Source: Marinibacterium anthonyi
Lineage (GTDB): Bacteria; Pseudomonadota; Alphaproteobacteria; Rhodobacterales; Rhodobacteraceae
Direction of reading: 5' to 3'
Assembly (NCBI GenBank): GCA_003217735.2
Contig: CP031585.1
Span: forward strand, 851,001-915,000
DNA length: 64,000 bases
Shown: positions 19,281 to 29,129 of the stretch, piece after piece
Numbering within the stretch: the stretch's first letter is position 1
How the letters are laid out: each line of letters starts with the position of its first letter
The notes under the pieces: generated by a model
What the model saw: the letters and a program-made list of their open reading frames with translations, nothing else
Told to the model about the DNA's origin: nothing
Database searches by the model: none
Made by a program: the position numbers and the translations under genes

Positions 19281-19628
19281 ATGCGCTATGTCCGCTATCT
19301 CATCTGGGCTCTTCTGGCGATCGTGCTTGTTTCGATGTCGCTGGCAAACCGGGAGCCGCTGACACTGGCGCTCTACCCGGATCCGGTGGCGGACTTCATG
19401 GGCTGGAACATCGTGGTGACCCTGCCGGTCTTCGTGGTGATCCTGGCCAGCATCGGCGTCGGCCTGCTGGTGGGTTTCTTCTGGGAATGGATGCGCGAGC
19501 ATCGCCACCGCCGGGCCGCATCGACCAGTTCGCGTGAAGCGCGCAAGCTGGAACGGGAAGTGAAGCGCCTGAAGGCCGAGAAGCACAAGGACAAGGACGA
19601 AGTCCTGGCCCTGCTGGAAGACGCGTGA
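19281..19628 (+). CDS. lapA: LapA-domain inner-membrane protein
   Basis: This 115-residue protein has two membrane segments (residues about 4-22 and 42-68, [20 protein letters not shown]) and a charged C-terminal coiled coil ([20 protein letters not shown]). That is the LapA (DUF1049) layout; in E. coli LapA works with LapB in controlling lipopolysaccharide synthesis. The start codon abuts the ihfB stop. trpF begins within a few bases of its stop. Confidence 0.88.
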   Translation: MRYVRYLIWALLAIVLVSMSLANREPLTLALYPDPVADFMGWNIVVTLPVFVVILASIGVGLLVGFFWEWMREHRHRRAASTSSREARKLEREVKRLKAEKHKDKDEVLALLEDA

Positions 19629-19636
19629 GCCCGGCC

Positions 19637-20290
19637 ATGCCGCCGGATCTGCGTGTCAAGTTCTGCGGGCTGAAGACGCCCGAAGACATCGCCGCCGCGG
19701 CGCAAGCCGGGGCGGCCTATGTCGGTTTTGTCTTCTTTCCCAAATCGCCCCGCTGCGTGGATGTCGCGACCGCAAGGGCGCTGGCCGCGCTGGTGCCGGA
19801 CGGCATCTGCAAGGTGGCGCTGACCGTCGACGCCGACGACGCCATGCTGGACGCGCTGCTGGGCGAAGTGCCCATCGACATGGTGCAGCTGCACGGATCG
19901 GAAACGCCCGAACGGGTGCTTGAGGTCAAGGCGCGCTATGGCTTGCCGGTGATGAAAGCCCTGGGCGTGACCGGCCCGGGCGATTTGGCGGCGCTGGATG
20001 TCTATGGCAAGGTGGCCGATCAGCTGCTGGTGGATGCCAAGCCGCCCAAGGGCGCGGATCTGCCGGGCGGCAACGGCGTTGCCTTTGACTGGCGGCTGAT
20101 CGCCGGGCGGCGCTGGCCGGTGCCCTGGGTGCTGGCGGGCGGGCTGACGCCCGACAACGTGGCCGAAGCGGTGCGCCTGACGGGGGCGCGGCAGGTCGAT
20201 GTGTCTTCGGGCATAGAACGCGACAAGGGCGTGAAGGATCACGCCCTGATGGCGCGCTTTGGCGCGGCCGTCGCAAGTGTTGCCGCCTAG
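19637..20290 (+). CDS. trpF: Phosphoribosylanthranilate isomerase
   Basis: TrpF converts phosphoribosylanthranilate to CdRP in tryptophan biosynthesis. The TIM-barrel protein begins [17 protein letters not shown], with the catalytic Cys in KFCG and the catalytic Asp in [15 protein letters not shown]. The phosphate-binding loop is [11 protein letters not shown], and the protein ends near [13 protein letters not shown]. The ATG at 19637 is 9 bp after the lapA stop; a GTG at 19625 overlapping that stop (GTGA) is an alternative. trpB lies 570 bp downstream, beyond an oppositely oriented rhodanese gene. Confidence 0.96.
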   Translation: MPPDLRVKFCGLKTPEDIAAAAQAGAAYVGFVFFPKSPRCVDVATARALAALVPDGICKVALTVDADDAMLDALLGEVPIDMVQLHGSETPERVLEVKARYGLPVMKALGVTGPGDLAALDVYGKVADQLLVDAKPPKGADLPGGNGVAFDWRLIAGRRWPVPWVLAGGLTPDNVAEAVRLTGARQVDVSSGIERDKGVKDHALMARFGAAVASVAA

Positions 20291-20685
20291 CGTTTCGCGA
20301 CGTCTTCGACCGGGCCGCCGGCCTCTTTCCATGCCTTGAACCCGCCTTCGACATGGGCGACCGGGGTCAGCCCCATGTCCTGCGCGGCCTTGGTGGCCAG
20401 GGCCGAGCGCCAGGCGGAGGCGCAGTAGAACAGGAAGGTCCTGGGTTCGGCGAAGACGGGCTTGTGATAGGGGCTTTCGGGATCGATCCAGAATTCCAGC
20501 ATGCCGCGCGGGCAGTGGAAGGCGCCGGGAATGCGGCCTTCGCGTTCCAGTTCACGCCGGTCTCGCAGGTCGACGAAGACGACGTCGGGCTGGCCGAGGC
20601 GGGCGATGGCGTCGGCGGTGGGCAGGGTTTCGATCTGGGCATTGGCTGCCGCGAGCAGGTCCTTGTAGCCGCGTGTCAGGGTCAT
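20287..20685 (-). CDS. Rhodanese-like sulfurtransferase domain protein
   Basis: The single-domain 132-residue protein has [20 protein letters not shown], the canonical entry of the rhodanese fold. The active-site loop is [12 protein letters not shown], with the catalytic Cys. No signal peptide is visible, so it is probably a cytoplasmic persulfide-transfer protein. Its stop overlaps the trpF stop by 4 bp on the opposite strand. The gene splits trpF from trpB, a common arrangement in Rhodobacteraceae as far as I recall. Confidence 0.88.
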   Translation of the reverse strand: MTLTRGYKDLLAAANAQIETLPTADAIARLGQPDVVFVDLRDRRELEREGRIPGAFHCPRGMLEFWIDPESPYHKPVFAEPRTFLFYCASAWRSALATKAAQDMGLTPVAHVEGGFKAWKEAGGPVEDVAKR

Positions 20686-20738
20686 TGGGGGGCGCCTTTC
20701 GTGCTGTGCGGAGATGTTAGCGAGGGTCGGGGCGGGGG

Positions 20739-20783
20739 AAAATTCTCTTTGAGAATTTTTGCAAAACTTTCGGGGAAAGTTTT
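20739..20783. repeat. Tandem AT-rich hairpins upstream of trpB
   Basis: Two perfect 9-bp hairpins follow each other: AAAATTCTC-TTT-GAGAATTTT (20739-20759) and AAAACTTTC-GGG-GAAAGTTTT (20763-20783). They lie 77-122 bp upstream of trpB and 53 bp upstream of the divergent rhodanese start. Each has a 3-base loop. Their low GC content contrasts sharply with the surroundings. They may be transcription-attenuating or RNA-processing hairpins. Confidence 0.75.
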
Positions 20784-20860
20784 GGGCGCGTTTTCGGCTG
20801 GAAAACCGGGCCGCTTGTGCCTATCCACGGGTGGTCCATGTGCGATGAAAGGCCGATCCG

Positions 20861-22090
20861 ATGAACGATCTCGTGAATTCCTTCAAGACCGGCCCCGATG
20901 AAAACGGCCGCTTCGGCCTTTTCGGCGGGCGCTTCGTGTCCGAAACCCTGATGCCGCTGATCCTGGAACTGGAACGCCAGTACGAGATCGCCAAGACGGA
21001 CGACAGTTTCTGGGACGAGATGCATTATCTCTGGACCCATTACGTGGGCCGCCCCAGCCCGCTGTACTTCGCCGAGCGGCTGACCGAGCAGCTGGGCGGC
21101 GCCAAGGTCTACATGAAGCGCGACGAGCTGAACCACACCGGCGCGCACAAGATCAACAACGTGCTGGGCCAGATCATCCTGGCGCGCCGCATGGGCAAGA
21201 CCCGGATCATCGCGGAAACCGGCGCCGGTCAGCACGGCGTGGCCACCGCCACCGTGTGCGCCAAGTTCGGGTTGAAATGCGTCGTCTACATGGGCGCCCA
21301 CGACGTCGAGCGCCAGGCGCCCAACGTCTTCCGCATGCGCCTGCTGGGGGCCGAGGTGATCCCGGTGACGTCGGGCCGGGGCACGCTGAAGGACGCGATG
21401 AACGACGCGATGCGCGACTGGGTGACCAATGTGCGCGACACGTTCTATTGCATCGGCACCGTGGCCGGCCCGCACCCGTACCCGGCGATGGTCCGCGATT
21501 TCCAGGCGATCATCGGCAAGGAAGCCCGCGAACAGATGATGGCCGCCGAGGGCCGTCTGCCCGACACGATCATCGCCGCCATCGGCGGCGGGTCGAACGC
21601 GATGGGCCTGTTCTATCCGTTCCTTGACGACAAATCGGTGCGCATCATCGGTGTCGAGGCCGGCGGCAAGGGCGTGACCGAGAAGATGGAACATTGCGCG
21701 TCGCTGACCGGGGGGCGTCCCGGCGTGCTGCATGGCAACCGGACCTACCTGCTGCAGGACGAGGACGGGCAGATCCTGGAAGGCTATTCGATCTCGGCCG
21801 GGCTGGATTACCCGGGCATCGGGCCGGAGCATTCCTGGCTGCATGACACTGGGCGCGCGGAATACGTGTCGATCACCGACAAGGAGGCGCTGGAGGCGTT
21901 CCAGCTGTGCTGCACGACCGAGGGCATCATTCCCGCGCTTGAACCCTGCCATGCGCTGGGTCACGTGATGAAGATCGCGCCGGAGCTGCCGAAGGATCAC
22001 CTGATCATCATGAATCTGTGCGGGCGGGGGGACAAGGACATCTTTACCGTCGCCAAGCACCTGGGTTTCGACATGGAACAGGGCGGCTGA
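20861..22090 (+). CDS. trpB: Tryptophan synthase beta chain
   Basis: TrpB condenses indole and serine using pyridoxal phosphate. The 409-residue protein begins [20 protein letters not shown] and has the PLP lysine in [15 protein letters not shown]. The phosphate loop is [14 protein letters not shown], and the C-terminal serine motif follows in [12 protein letters not shown]. It stands alone: trpA is 8 kb away on the other strand. A terminator shared with the convergent mscS-type gene follows. Confidence 0.98.
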   Translation: MNDLVNSFKTGPDENGRFGLFGGRFVSETLMPLILELERQYEIAKTDDSFWDEMHYLWTHYVGRPSPLYFAERLTEQLGGAKVYMKRDELNHTGAHKINNVLGQIILARRMGKTRIIAETGAGQHGVATATVCAKFGLKCVVYMGAHDVERQAPNVFRMRLLGAEVIPVTSGRGTLKDAMNDAMRDWVTNVRDTFYCIGTVAGPHPYPAMVRDFQAIIGKEAREQMMAAEGRLPDTIIAAIGGGSNAMGLFYPFLDDKSVRIIGVEAGGKGVTEKMEHCASLTGGRPGVLHGNRTYLLQDEDGQILEGYSISAGLDYPGIGPEHSWLHDTGRAEYVSITDKEALEAFQLCCTTEGIIPALEPCHALGHVMKIAPELPKDHLIIMNLCGRGDKDIFTVAKHLGFDMEQGG

Positions 22091-22110
22091 CCGCCGCCAC
22101 ATCGATCTGA

Positions 22111-22139
22111 AAGGGCCGTCCCGGTGGGGCGGCCCTTTT
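22111..22139. terminator. Bidirectional terminator between trpB and the MscS-type gene
   Basis: A 12-bp stem AAGGGCCGTCCC / GGGGCGGCCCTT (one T-G pair) with a GGT loop is followed by TT on the + strand. AA precedes the stem, which gives a short T-run on the other strand as well. It lies between convergent stop codons at 22090 and 22144. Confidence 0.85.
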
Positions 22140-22143
22140 GGTA

Positions 22144-23847
22144 TCAGGCGGCGTCGGCGGCCGGGGGATTGGGGAAGATGCGGATGCCCTGGTCCCGTTG
22201 TAGCGCGACGATTTCCGAGATCAGCCGTTCGCGGATGTCGCAGACGACGTCCCAGGCGGTGTTCGGATCGGTCGTGGGGATCTTGAACATCAGCGTCTGG
22301 CCAAAGATGTCCTGCGCCGTGACGTGGACGCCGGCCAGCTCCATCTCGCCCAGGCACCAGTCCCGGGACTGGCCGTCTTCGAGGATCTTCATGAAGATCT
22401 CGCGGATGCGGGGCACGTCGGCTTCGGGCGTCAGCTTCATCTCGATCGTGCGGATGGCGTCGGGAGACCCCATCATCCAGTTCTCGAACACCTCGTCGGT
22501 GAAGGTGGTGACCGGGACGACCAGCCGTTCGCCTGTCCAGATGCGCAGCTGGACGAAGGTGAAATTCACCCGTTCGACGGTGCACAGGTAGTTGCGGAAC
22601 ATGACCATGTCGCCGATGCGCGCGGACTGGTTCACCGAGATCTGCAGCGAGGCCATGATGTTGGCCAGAACGTCGCGGGCGGCAAAGCCCAGGATCAGGG
22701 TCAGCACCCCGGCCGAGGCCAGCAGTGACACGCCGATGGTCCGGAACAGCCCGGCGGCCGACAGCACCACACCGGTGCCGATCAGGAAGACGACGACCAG
22801 CGCCGCGCGGCGCAGGGCGGCGACGCGGGTGGCCAGCACCCGGCGGTCTTCCAGTTCGGGGCCGACGGCCGAGAGGTCGACCTCGTCGAAATTGAGGATG
22901 CGGTCGAGGATCTCGTCCACGGTGTTCATCAGCAGCGTGATGGCGGCCACGACGAAGCCGGCGGCGATCAGCGGCGACAGGATCACGTCGATGGGCCCGG
23001 AGAAGACGAAGACCCAGGTGGAGCAGGCCCAGGCGAGCCCGCAGACGGCGATCAGGATGGCGGGCAGCCGGACCGAGCGCAGGACCGCGGTGGCAAGCCG
23101 TCCCTTGGCGCGCCGCGCGAGGGCCGACAGCACGCGGTGGACGATGATGCCGATGACGATGGCCAGGCCCACGACGATGGGCAGGCCGATGATTTCCCAC
23201 CAGAACAGCCCCCAGGAGGTGCGCTGGCGCAGGGCTTCGGGCAGGTATTCCTCGAACCGGGAGGGGCCATGCAGGGCGGCGAGCTGGGGCAGGTTGCGCA
23301 CGGTCTGGCGCGAGAAGACCCAGACCGGGTCGCCGTCCCCGGGCTTGACCCGGTTCATGCGGATCGGGACGGGGCGGTCGGCAAGCTCGATGCTCCACAG
23401 CATGATAGAGCGGATGGGGGTCTGGGCCTGGTCGGCGGCGGAGTGGGCGAGGATGCCGTCGGGGCGGTCTGACAGGCCGTTCCAGTCGATGATGACCTTG
23501 CGCGCCAGCACGGTGTTCAGCTGCCCCGCCAGGTCCGGCCCGGCCACGGCCTGTTGCGGGTCGGGGATGTCGGAGAGGTCGAGAAGGAAGGCCGCGGCCC
23601 GGTAGTCGCCGCGGAAGATCGCCGACTGGAAGCTTTCCATCGTGCCCTGCGGCGTGCTGCGGTCCAGCCAGGCGGGCGCGGGGCCAAGGCCGGCGTTCAG
23701 GCTGTCGGTTTCGAACCATTCGCCGTCCTGCGCAAGGGCGGGCAGGGCGCACAACAGCAGCGCCGCCAGCAGGACAAGGCGGCGGATCACTGTTCCGACC
23801 AGGGGCGGGTTCAGGTCGCAGGCCGGGCCACGGCGGCGGTCATTCAT
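22144..23847 (-). CDS. Large mechanosensitive channel (MscS family)
   Basis: The 567-residue protein begins with a basic start and signal peptide ending ALLLCALPALAQ. A periplasmic domain of roughly 170 residues follows, then about five membrane helices. The MscS core is recognisable in GVLTLILGFAARDVLANIMA and RIGDMVMFRNYLCTVERVNF, and a cytoplasmic beta/alpha-beta domain ends near RDQGIRIFPNPPAADAA. It should open on membrane tension during osmotic downshock; the periplasmic domain suggests a YbdG/MscK-like sensor arrangement. The ATG overlaps the end of the upstream DUF2237 gene by 8 bp. Confidence 0.9.
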   Translation of the reverse strand: MNDRRRGPACDLNPPLVGTVIRRLVLLAALLLCALPALAQDGEWFETDSLNAGLGPAPAWLDRSTPQGTMESFQSAIFRGDYRAAAFLLDLSDIPDPQQAVAGPDLAGQLNTVLARKVIIDWNGLSDRPDGILAHSAADQAQTPIRSIMLWSIELADRPVPIRMNRVKPGDGDPVWVFSRQTVRNLPQLAALHGPSRFEEYLPEALRQRTSWGLFWWEIIGLPIVVGLAIVIGIIVHRVLSALARRAKGRLATAVLRSVRLPAILIAVCGLAWACSTWVFVFSGPIDVILSPLIAAGFVVAAITLLMNTVDEILDRILNFDEVDLSAVGPELEDRRVLATRVAALRRAALVVVFLIGTGVVLSAAGLFRTIGVSLLASAGVLTLILGFAARDVLANIMASLQISVNQSARIGDMVMFRNYLCTVERVNFTFVQLRIWTGERLVVPVTTFTDEVFENWMMGSPDAIRTIEMKLTPEADVPRIREIFMKILEDGQSRDWCLGEMELAGVHVTAQDIFGQTLMFKIPTTDPNTAWDVVCDIRERLISEIVALQRDQGIRIFPNPPAADAA

Positions 23848-24220
23848 CGGCGGTGATGGAATTGACCATGAGGATGTCCAGCGGGACGATGTCCAGCGCG
23901 CGGCGATGGGTGGCTTCGAGATCGACAAGCGGCGCGCAGCCTTCGTCATGGGCCTGCAGGAAGCGGGCGGCGCACAGGCACCATTGATCGCCGGCCTTCA
24001 GCCCGTGGAACTGGAATTGCGGCCGGGGCGTCGACAGGTCGTTGCCCACGTATTTCGAATAGGCAAGGAATTCGTCCGTCATCACCGCGCAGACCGTGTG
24101 GCTGCCGGTGTCGGCGGTGCATGTGTTGCAATGGGCGTCGCGGAAATACCCGGTAAGCGGGTCGTGCGAACAGGGGGCCAGGGGGCCGCCCAATACGTTG
24201 ATGCTGTCTTCAGGTTCCAT
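23840..24220 (-). CDS. DUF2237 family protein
   Basis: The 126-residue protein begins MEPEDSINVLGGPLAPCSHD and contains the cysteine-rich hallmark GYFRDAHCNTCTADTGSHTVCAVM-type region (residues about 24-47, Cys at four positions). YSKYVGNDLSTPRPQFQF and GDQWCLCAARF follow. This matches the DUF2237 family of small soluble proteins whose function is unknown. Its end overlaps the start of the MscS-type gene, so the two may be translated together. Confidence 0.85.
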   Translation of the reverse strand: MEPEDSINVLGGPLAPCSHDPLTGYFRDAHCNTCTADTGSHTVCAVMTDEFLAYSKYVGNDLSTPRPQFQFHGLKAGDQWCLCAARFLQAHDEGCAPLVDLEATHRRALDIVPLDILMVNSITADE

Positions 24221-24314
24221 TTTCGCGCTATCTCCTGGCTGGCCGGATCAGGGTGCCATGTCATTGCGCGCATGGCAATTTCGGCTGGCATGCAGCAGGA
24301 TCTAGGCGCAGGGG

Positions 24315-25340
24315 CTAACCTGTCCAGTCGATCCAGCGCCCGTGGAAGTCGATGCGCGCAAGGTCGCGGCTTTCCCCGTCCGGCCAGGTCCGAAGCGTGA
24401 GGCCGGCGCCACGGCCCTTGCTGTCGGCTTCCATGGCGATGCGGGCCAGGGGGGCCTCTGCGGTCGCTTGCGCGCCCGCCCGTGCGATCAGGGCTTCGCC
24501 GCGGGCCTGCACCGCATCCGGGAAATACTGCCACGCGACGGTGTGATAGATCACGTGCACATGTCCCGGGCGCGGCGTGGCCAGCCGGGTTTCCAGCCAG
24601 TCGATGGCGTCAGCCTTGTCGATGGTCGCGTCCAGCGCCGCGACGGCGCGCAACGTCAGGTCGCGGCGGTCGGGCTGGTCGGGCCAGAGGTAGGACAGTA
24701 GGCGCGTGACCTCGTCCTTGTCCTTCAGGTTCAGCGGCGTCAGGTCGACGCCGGCGCGGTCGGCAATGGCAAAGGGCGCGGGTTCGGGCGTGGGGCCGGT
24801 CCAGTCCGGCGTCAAGGTCAGCACCGGGTCAGGCGCGCCCAGCGTCACGTCGCCGGCCCGCAGGGCATAGCGGTCGAACATCTGGTTGATCCCGCCGCTG
24901 GCGCCCAGTTCCGAGGTCACGAAGGGCAGCGGGAAGCGCGCGGCGATCACGTGGGCCGCCGGGATCAGCCCGACGGACCGGCGCACCTCGTTTGTCTGGG
25001 GCGGGCGGGCGATCCAGTCGAGCAGGAAGGGCTGGTTGCGGGCCAGCGCGGCCAGCACGGCATCGCCAAGGCGGGCGTCGTCGGCGTCATGGGGCGGATA
25101 GACCGCGGCCAGGTCCGGGTCGGCGCCGGTCAGGACCAGGTTGTGCAGCCCGCCGGCCAGCCGCAGGGGCAGGGACGCGTGCGAGGGACCAAGCGGCGCG
25201 GGCCAGGTTTCGATCCGGTCCCACAGCGCGCTGTCGCGGGGCATGTGATCGGCCAGGAAGGTCAGCAGCCGGCCCATGAAGGGCGAACCGAGGGACACGC
25301 AGGAACGGGCCTGGTCGTGCAGGGCGTCGGGAAAGCGCAT
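24315..25340 (-). CDS. DUF2332 family protein
   Basis: This 341-residue protein matches the DUF2332 family: RLAGGLHNLVLTGADPDLAA, TNEVRRSVGLIPA, ELGASGGINQMFDRY, and the methyltransferase-like end HVIYHTVAWQYFPDAVQARG. The domain has a SAM-methyltransferase-like flavour (ELGASGG), but no activity is established. The ATG at 25340 is chosen because the open frame upstream belongs to sequence overlapping pth. pth lies 37 bp upstream on the same strand. Confidence 0.85.
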   Translation of the reverse strand: MRFPDALHDQARSCVSLGSPFMGRLLTFLADHMPRDSALWDRIETWPAPLGPSHASLPLRLAGGLHNLVLTGADPDLAAVYPPHDADDARLGDAVLAALARNQPFLLDWIARPPQTNEVRRSVGLIPAAHVIAARFPLPFVTSELGASGGINQMFDRYALRAGDVTLGAPDPVLTLTPDWTGPTPEPAPFAIADRAGVDLTPLNLKDKDEVTRLLSYLWPDQPDRRDLTLRAVAALDATIDKADAIDWLETRLATPRPGHVHVIYHTVAWQYFPDAVQARGEALIARAGAQATAEAPLARIAMEADSKGRGAGLTLRTWPDGESRDLARIDFHGRWIDWTG

Positions 25341-25377
25341 GGGATGGATCCTGATCGGGGAACGACGTGACGGGGGA

Positions 25378-26061
25378 CTACTTGAACTTGTCGGCGAGCT
25401 TTTGCAGCGCGCTGCGGGTGTCATCGGGTTCGGGTTTTGTATCTGGTTCGGGCTTTGCCTGCGCCTTGGATTTCTTGCCGCCGCCCGACCGGGGCGGGGC
25501 GACGCGCAGGGACACCGCGTTGAGGAATTTCGCGCTGTCGCCGTCCGCCAGCGCCGGCGCGCCGTCCGAGATGCCGCGCAGCAGGTCGTCAAGCCAGGTG
25601 CCTTCCTGCTTGGCGAAATCGCTGAGCACGTAGCCTGCGACCATCTCCTTGCGGCCCGGATGGCCGACGCCCAGGCGGACGCGGTCATAGGCGTCGCCGA
25701 TATGGGCGTGGATCGACCGCAAGCCGTTGTGGCCGGCATGGCCGCCGCCGGATTTCACCCGGCACTTGAACGGCGCCAGGTCCAGTTCGTCATGGAAGAC
25801 GGTGACGTCGCCCGGTTCCAGCTTGTAAAAGCGCATCGCCTCGCCCACGGACTGGCCGGAGCGGTTCATGTAGGTTTCCGGCTTCAGCAGCAGGACCTTT
25901 TCCGATCCCAGCCGGCCTTCGGTCAGCTTGCCCTGGAACTTGGATTTCCACGGGGCAAAGCCGTGGTCGTCGGCGATGCGGTCGACGGCCATGAAGCCGA
26001 TGTTGTGGCGATTGCGCGCATATTCTGCGCCCGGATTGCCAAGCCCGACAAAGAGTTTCAT
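25378..26061 (-). CDS. pth: Peptidyl-tRNA hydrolase
   Basis: Pth releases peptides from peptidyl-tRNA that has dropped off the ribosome. The protein begins [20 protein letters not shown], with the catalytic His in [45 protein letters not shown] and [17 protein letters not shown] follow. At 227 residues it has about 35 extra C-terminal residues (a Lys/Pro-rich tail) compared with E. coli. That tail occurs in many Rhodobacterales orthologues. rplY lies close upstream on the same strand, the usual pth-rplY pairing, here separated by a small + strand gene. Confidence 0.97.
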   Translation of the reverse strand: MKLFVGLGNPGAEYARNRHNIGFMAVDRIADDHGFAPWKSKFQGKLTEGRLGSEKVLLLKPETYMNRSGQSVGEAMRFYKLEPGDVTVFHDELDLAPFKCRVKSGGGHAGHNGLRSIHAHIGDAYDRVRLGVGHPGRKEMVAGYVLSDFAKQEGTWLDDLLRGISDGAPALADGDSAKFLNAVSLRVAPPRSGGGKKSKAQAKPEPDTKPEPDDTRSALQKLADKFK

Positions 26062-26127
26062 GCTGCAGCCTCGATTGGTTCCCAGCCGTTATGCCCCGAA
26101 CCTCCCATTATCGTCAAAGAGGTACCG

Positions 26128-26439
26128 ATGTATCTGACCATGAACCGTTTCAAGGTCCGCAAGGACGCGGCCGCGGAATTCGAAACCGTCTGGAAAAGCC
26201 GGGACAGCCATCTGGAAACCGTGCCCGGGTTCGTGTCGTTCCACCTGCTGAAGGGGACCGAGACCGAAGACCAGATCCTGTTTGCCTCGCACACCGTGTG
26301 GGAGAGCGAGGAGGCCTTCAAGGCCTGGACCCGGTCCGAAGCCTTTCGCCAGGCGCACAAGAACGCGGGCGGGACAAAGGAGCTGTACGTCGGCCCGCCC
26401 GAGCTGGAGATCTTTGACAGCGTGCTGACGCTGCCCTGA
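26128..26439 (+). CDS. Antibiotic-biosynthesis-monooxygenase fold protein, IsdG-like
   Basis: The 103-residue ferredoxin-like ABM protein begins MYLTMNRFKVRKDAAAEFET. Asn6, Trp67 (AFKAWTR) and His77 (FRQAHKNAGG) fall at nearly the positions of the Asn-Trp-His triad of IsdG-type heme-degrading monooxygenases. That makes heme cleavage a reasonable guess, but many ABM proteins with such residues have other substrates. The ATG follows AAAGAGG by about 6 bp. It is inserted on the + strand between rplY and pth, which run the other way; a bidirectional terminator follows it. Confidence 0.85.
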   Translation: MYLTMNRFKVRKDAAAEFETVWKSRDSHLETVPGFVSFHLLKGTETEDQILFASHTVWESEEAFKAWTRSEAFRQAHKNAGGTKELYVGPPELEIFDSVLTLP

Positions 26440-26471
26440 GCGGCATGTGCCCGCGCGACAGCCGGAAACGA

Positions 26472-26498
26472 AAAACGGGGCCCCAGGGGCCCCGTTTT
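26472..26498. terminator. Bidirectional terminator between the ABM gene and rplY
   Basis: A 12-bp stem AAAACGGGGCCC / GGGCCCCGTTTT with a 3-base loop carries A and T runs at its two ends, so it can serve both the + strand ABM gene and the - strand rplY. Confidence 0.9.
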
Positions 26499-26542
26499 GC
26501 ATCAGGTCTCGCGTGAATGTCGCATCGCCCGAAGGCTGCGGA

Positions 26543-27169
26543 TCATTCCGCGGTTTCGGCTTCCGCTTCGCCTTCGTCCTCGTCGTCCGAGGCGGCAAGG
26601 CCCGACGGTGCCGAGATGTTGGCGATCACGAAGTCGCGGTCGATGGTCGGCTTGGCGCCTTCCGGCAGGGTCACGTCCGAGATGTGGACGATGTCGCCGA
26701 TCTTGAGGCCAGCCAGGTCGACGGTGATCTTTTCCGGGATGTCCCCGGCGGTCACGATCAGTTCGACTTCCGGGCGCACCACGGTCAGCATGCCACCGCG
26801 CTTGATGCCGGGGGCGTCTTCCTCGTTGATGAATTCAACCGGAATGTAGAGGTTGATCTTGGTCGTGCGGCGCAGGCGCATGAAGTCGACGTGCGTCGGC
26901 AGGTCCTTGACCACGTCGCGCTGAACGTCGCGGCAGATCACGCGCACATCCTCGTGGCCTTCGACCTTGAGGTTGAACAGCGTCGACTTGAAGCGGCCTT
27001 CCTTGAGGCTTTTCAGCAGCGCGTTGAAGGGCAGTTTGATCGCCAGCGGTTCTTTTTCGCCACCGAAAACAATCCCCGGAACCATGCCATCACGGCGTGT
27101 CTGACGAGCGGCGCCCTTGCCTGTCCCCGTCCGTTCCAGGGCCACGAGATCAGGGATCTCTCCAGCCAT
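26543..27169 (-). CDS. rplY: 50S ribosomal protein L25/general stress protein Ctc
   Basis: This L25/TL5/Ctc protein binds 5S rRNA. The 208-residue long form has the N-terminal L25 domain ([28 protein letters not shown]) and a C-terminal beta domain ([24 protein letters not shown], here [18 protein letters not shown]). An acidic tail [13 protein letters not shown] ends it. The ATG at 27169 gives [15 protein letters not shown], the family N-terminus; the frame stays open far upstream by chance on the antisense of the MFS gene. Confidence 0.97.
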   Translation of the reverse strand: MAGEIPDLVALERTGTGKGAARQTRRDGMVPGIVFGGEKEPLAIKLPFNALLKSLKEGRFKSTLFNLKVEGHEDVRVICRDVQRDVVKDLPTHVDFMRLRRTTKINLYIPVEFINEEDAPGIKRGGMLTVVRPEVELIVTAGDIPEKITVDLAGLKIGDIVHISDVTLPEGAKPTIDRDFVIANISAPSGLAASDDEDEGEAEAETAE

Positions 27170-27304
27170 GTCGTATTCTCCTAAAAAGTGCGGGGCGCCT
27201 CCAAGGCTGTCGCGCCCGCGTGAAGCCGCGCATATGGACGAGGCGGGGTCTTTTGTAAAGGGGTTTCCCTTGAACCCCGCGCGCGGCCATGCGACCGCTG
27301 CGCC

Positions 27305-28477
27305 ATGCACCTGATCCGATCCCTGGGCCATGATCTGGCCATCTGCCGCCGACCTGTCCTGTGCTTTGTCGCGATGGGGATGTTCTGGGCCGCCATTGCC
27401 GCGCAGGTGCCGGTGCTGAAATCCGGAATCGGGGCGTCGGACGCGGTGTACGGGCTGGTCTTCCTGGTGTCGAGCTTCGGGTCGATGTCGGCGATGTGGC
27501 TGGCGCCGGTGGTGGACCGCCGGCTGGGGCGCAATGCGCTGGCGGCCGGGGCCGGGTTGATGGCGCTGGCCTTCGTGCTGCCGGGGCTGGCCGGGGGGCT
27601 GGCGGGGTTCGTGGTGGCGATGGTTTTGGCGGCCACGGCATCGGGGTTGACGGATGTGCTGATGAACGCGCGGGTGTCGGACCTGGAGGCGCGGACCGGG
27701 CGGCCGCTGATGAACCTCAACCACGCGGTGTTTTCGTTTTCCTACGCGGCCTCGGCGATCCTGACCGGATGGGCGCGCGAAGCGGGCTGGACCCCGATCG
27801 AGGTGCTGGCCCTGTTGTCGTTCGTCGTTCTGGCCGCGACGCCGCTGGTGCGCGAACCCCGCGACGCGGCGCCGGTGCCCGAAGAGATCGCGGGCGCGCC
27901 CAGGGGGGCGGCCAATGCGCCGATCGTGTGGATCGGCGGGGTGGTGGTGATGATCGCCTTCCTGTCGGAATCGGCGGTCGAGGGCTGGTCGGCGCTGCAC
28001 CTGGAACGGGAACTGGGCGGCGATCCGGCCGAAGGCGCGCTGGGGCCGGCCGTTCTGGGGCTGACGATGGGGATCGGGCGGTTGTCGGGGCAGATCCTGG
28101 CGGCGCGGTATCCGGAATGGCTGATGATCACGGTGGCCTGCCTGTTGTCGGCGGCGGGGCTGGTTCTGGCCGCGTCGGCGGATCGGCTGGCGGTGGCCTA
28201 CCTGGGCTTCGGCGCGATGGGATTGGGGATTTCGGTCGTTGCGCCGATGGCGCTGGCGGTGGTCGGGCGGTCGGTGTCGGAACGCGCGCGGGTGGCCGCG
28301 ATCGGGCGCGCCGCGCTGATCGGGTTCATGGCGTTTTCCTGGGGGCCAAGCCTGATGGGGCTGACATCGCAAGTCTTCGGGCTGCGATGGTCGTTCCTGG
28401 GGGTGGCCGTGCTGCTGGTGCTGACGGCGGCCTTGGTGGCGCCAAGGCTGGGACGGCGGGCGGCACCGGCAGAGTAG
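27305..28477 (+). CDS. MFS transporter (YbjJ-like)
   Basis: The 390-residue protein has twelve predicted membrane helices beginning [21 protein letters not shown] typical loop between helices 2 and 3 reads [11 protein letters not shown], and [17 protein letters not shown] lies mid-protein. The overall pattern resembles YbjJ-type MFS carriers often annotated as fucose-permease-like. The substrate cannot be read from sequence. It diverges from rplY and converges on the sulfotransferase-like gene. Confidence 0.87.
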   Translation: MHLIRSLGHDLAICRRPVLCFVAMGMFWAAIAAQVPVLKSGIGASDAVYGLVFLVSSFGSMSAMWLAPVVDRRLGRNALAAGAGLMALAFVLPGLAGGLAGFVVAMVLAATASGLTDVLMNARVSDLEARTGRPLMNLNHAVFSFSYAASAILTGWAREAGWTPIEVLALLSFVVLAATPLVREPRDAAPVPEEIAGAPRGAANAPIVWIGGVVVMIAFLSESAVEGWSALHLERELGGDPAEGALGPAVLGLTMGIGRLSGQILAARYPEWLMITVACLLSAAGLVLAASADRLAVAYLGFGAMGLGISVVAPMALAVVGRSVSERARVAAIGRAALIGFMAFSWGPSLMGLTSQVFGLRWSFLGVAVLLVLTAALVAPRLGRRAAPAE

Positions 28478-28491
28478 GTGGGTGGCCCTTT

Positions 28492-29106
28492 TCAGATGTC
28501 ACTCACCAGGTGCCCGCCCGCATCCCGCACCCGCTGCCACAGCGCGAATTCCTTCGCGCGGCGGCGGAGAAGCGCCTTGCGGGTGGCGTCTTCCAGAGGG
28601 GCGTCGACGGGCGGAGAGACGTTCTTGCGCCTGACCTCGACGGGTTCGCCGAAACGGGCGTCCAGGAAGGCGTGAAAGACCGGCCGGTCCTCGTAGGCGA
28701 AAAGGTGGTGGACCAGCACGTCGCCCTTGGCCGTGACCATGTTCCACTGGCTGCCGATACCCGCATGCGGCGGCGGGTCGTCCGAGATCACGTCGCGCAC
28801 GAATTCGTCGAATGACAGGTCGAAGGTGCTTTTCTCGGACCCCTTCTGGCGCTGGCCCTGGCGGTAGCGATACCAGGACCGGATCTGGTCTTCGGGATCG
28901 CGCAGGACGGCCATGCGTTGGGGCGTGATCCCAAAGCTCTTTTCCAGGAACGGCGCCAGCCGATTGTGGAACTTTTGCGCCGTCATGTGCTTGCGGTGCT
29001 TGGCAAAGACGATGTCGGCGCGGGGCCGCAACGCCACCTCGATCGCCGTGGTCCCGGTCTTGGGCACGGCGATGAAGGCGAGGTTCTGAGCGGAAAAGAC
29101 CAGCAT
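28492..29106 (-). CDS. Sulfotransferase-family protein
   Basis: The 204-residue protein begins [30 protein letters not shown] is the 5'-phosphosulfate-binding loop of PAPS-dependent sulfotransferases. [20 protein letters not shown] is the 3'-phosphate-binding strand with its Arg and Ser. It is short for the family and lacks any membrane segment, so it is likely a cytoplasmic enzyme of the type seen in Roseobacter surface-polysaccharide or sulfolipid metabolism; the acceptor is unknown. It sits 24 bp downstream of lldD on the same strand. Confidence 0.82.
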   Translation of the reverse strand: MLVFSAQNLAFIAVPKTGTTAIEVALRPRADIVFAKHRKHMTAQKFHNRLAPFLEKSFGITPQRMAVLRDPEDQIRSWYRYRQGQRQKGSEKSTFDLSFDEFVRDVISDDPPPHAGIGSQWNMVTAKGDVLVHHLFAYEDRPVFHAFLDARFGEPVEVRRKNVSPPVDAPLEDATRKALLRRRAKEFALWQRVRDAGGHLVSDI

Positions 29107-29129
29107 GTGATTGGTCTAGCGCGAAGCGG

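Noticed and set aside
20717..23752. 1011-residue open frame on the - strand
   Set aside because: It spans trpB in antisense and the MscS-type gene in the wrong frame; its composition is typical of a shadow.
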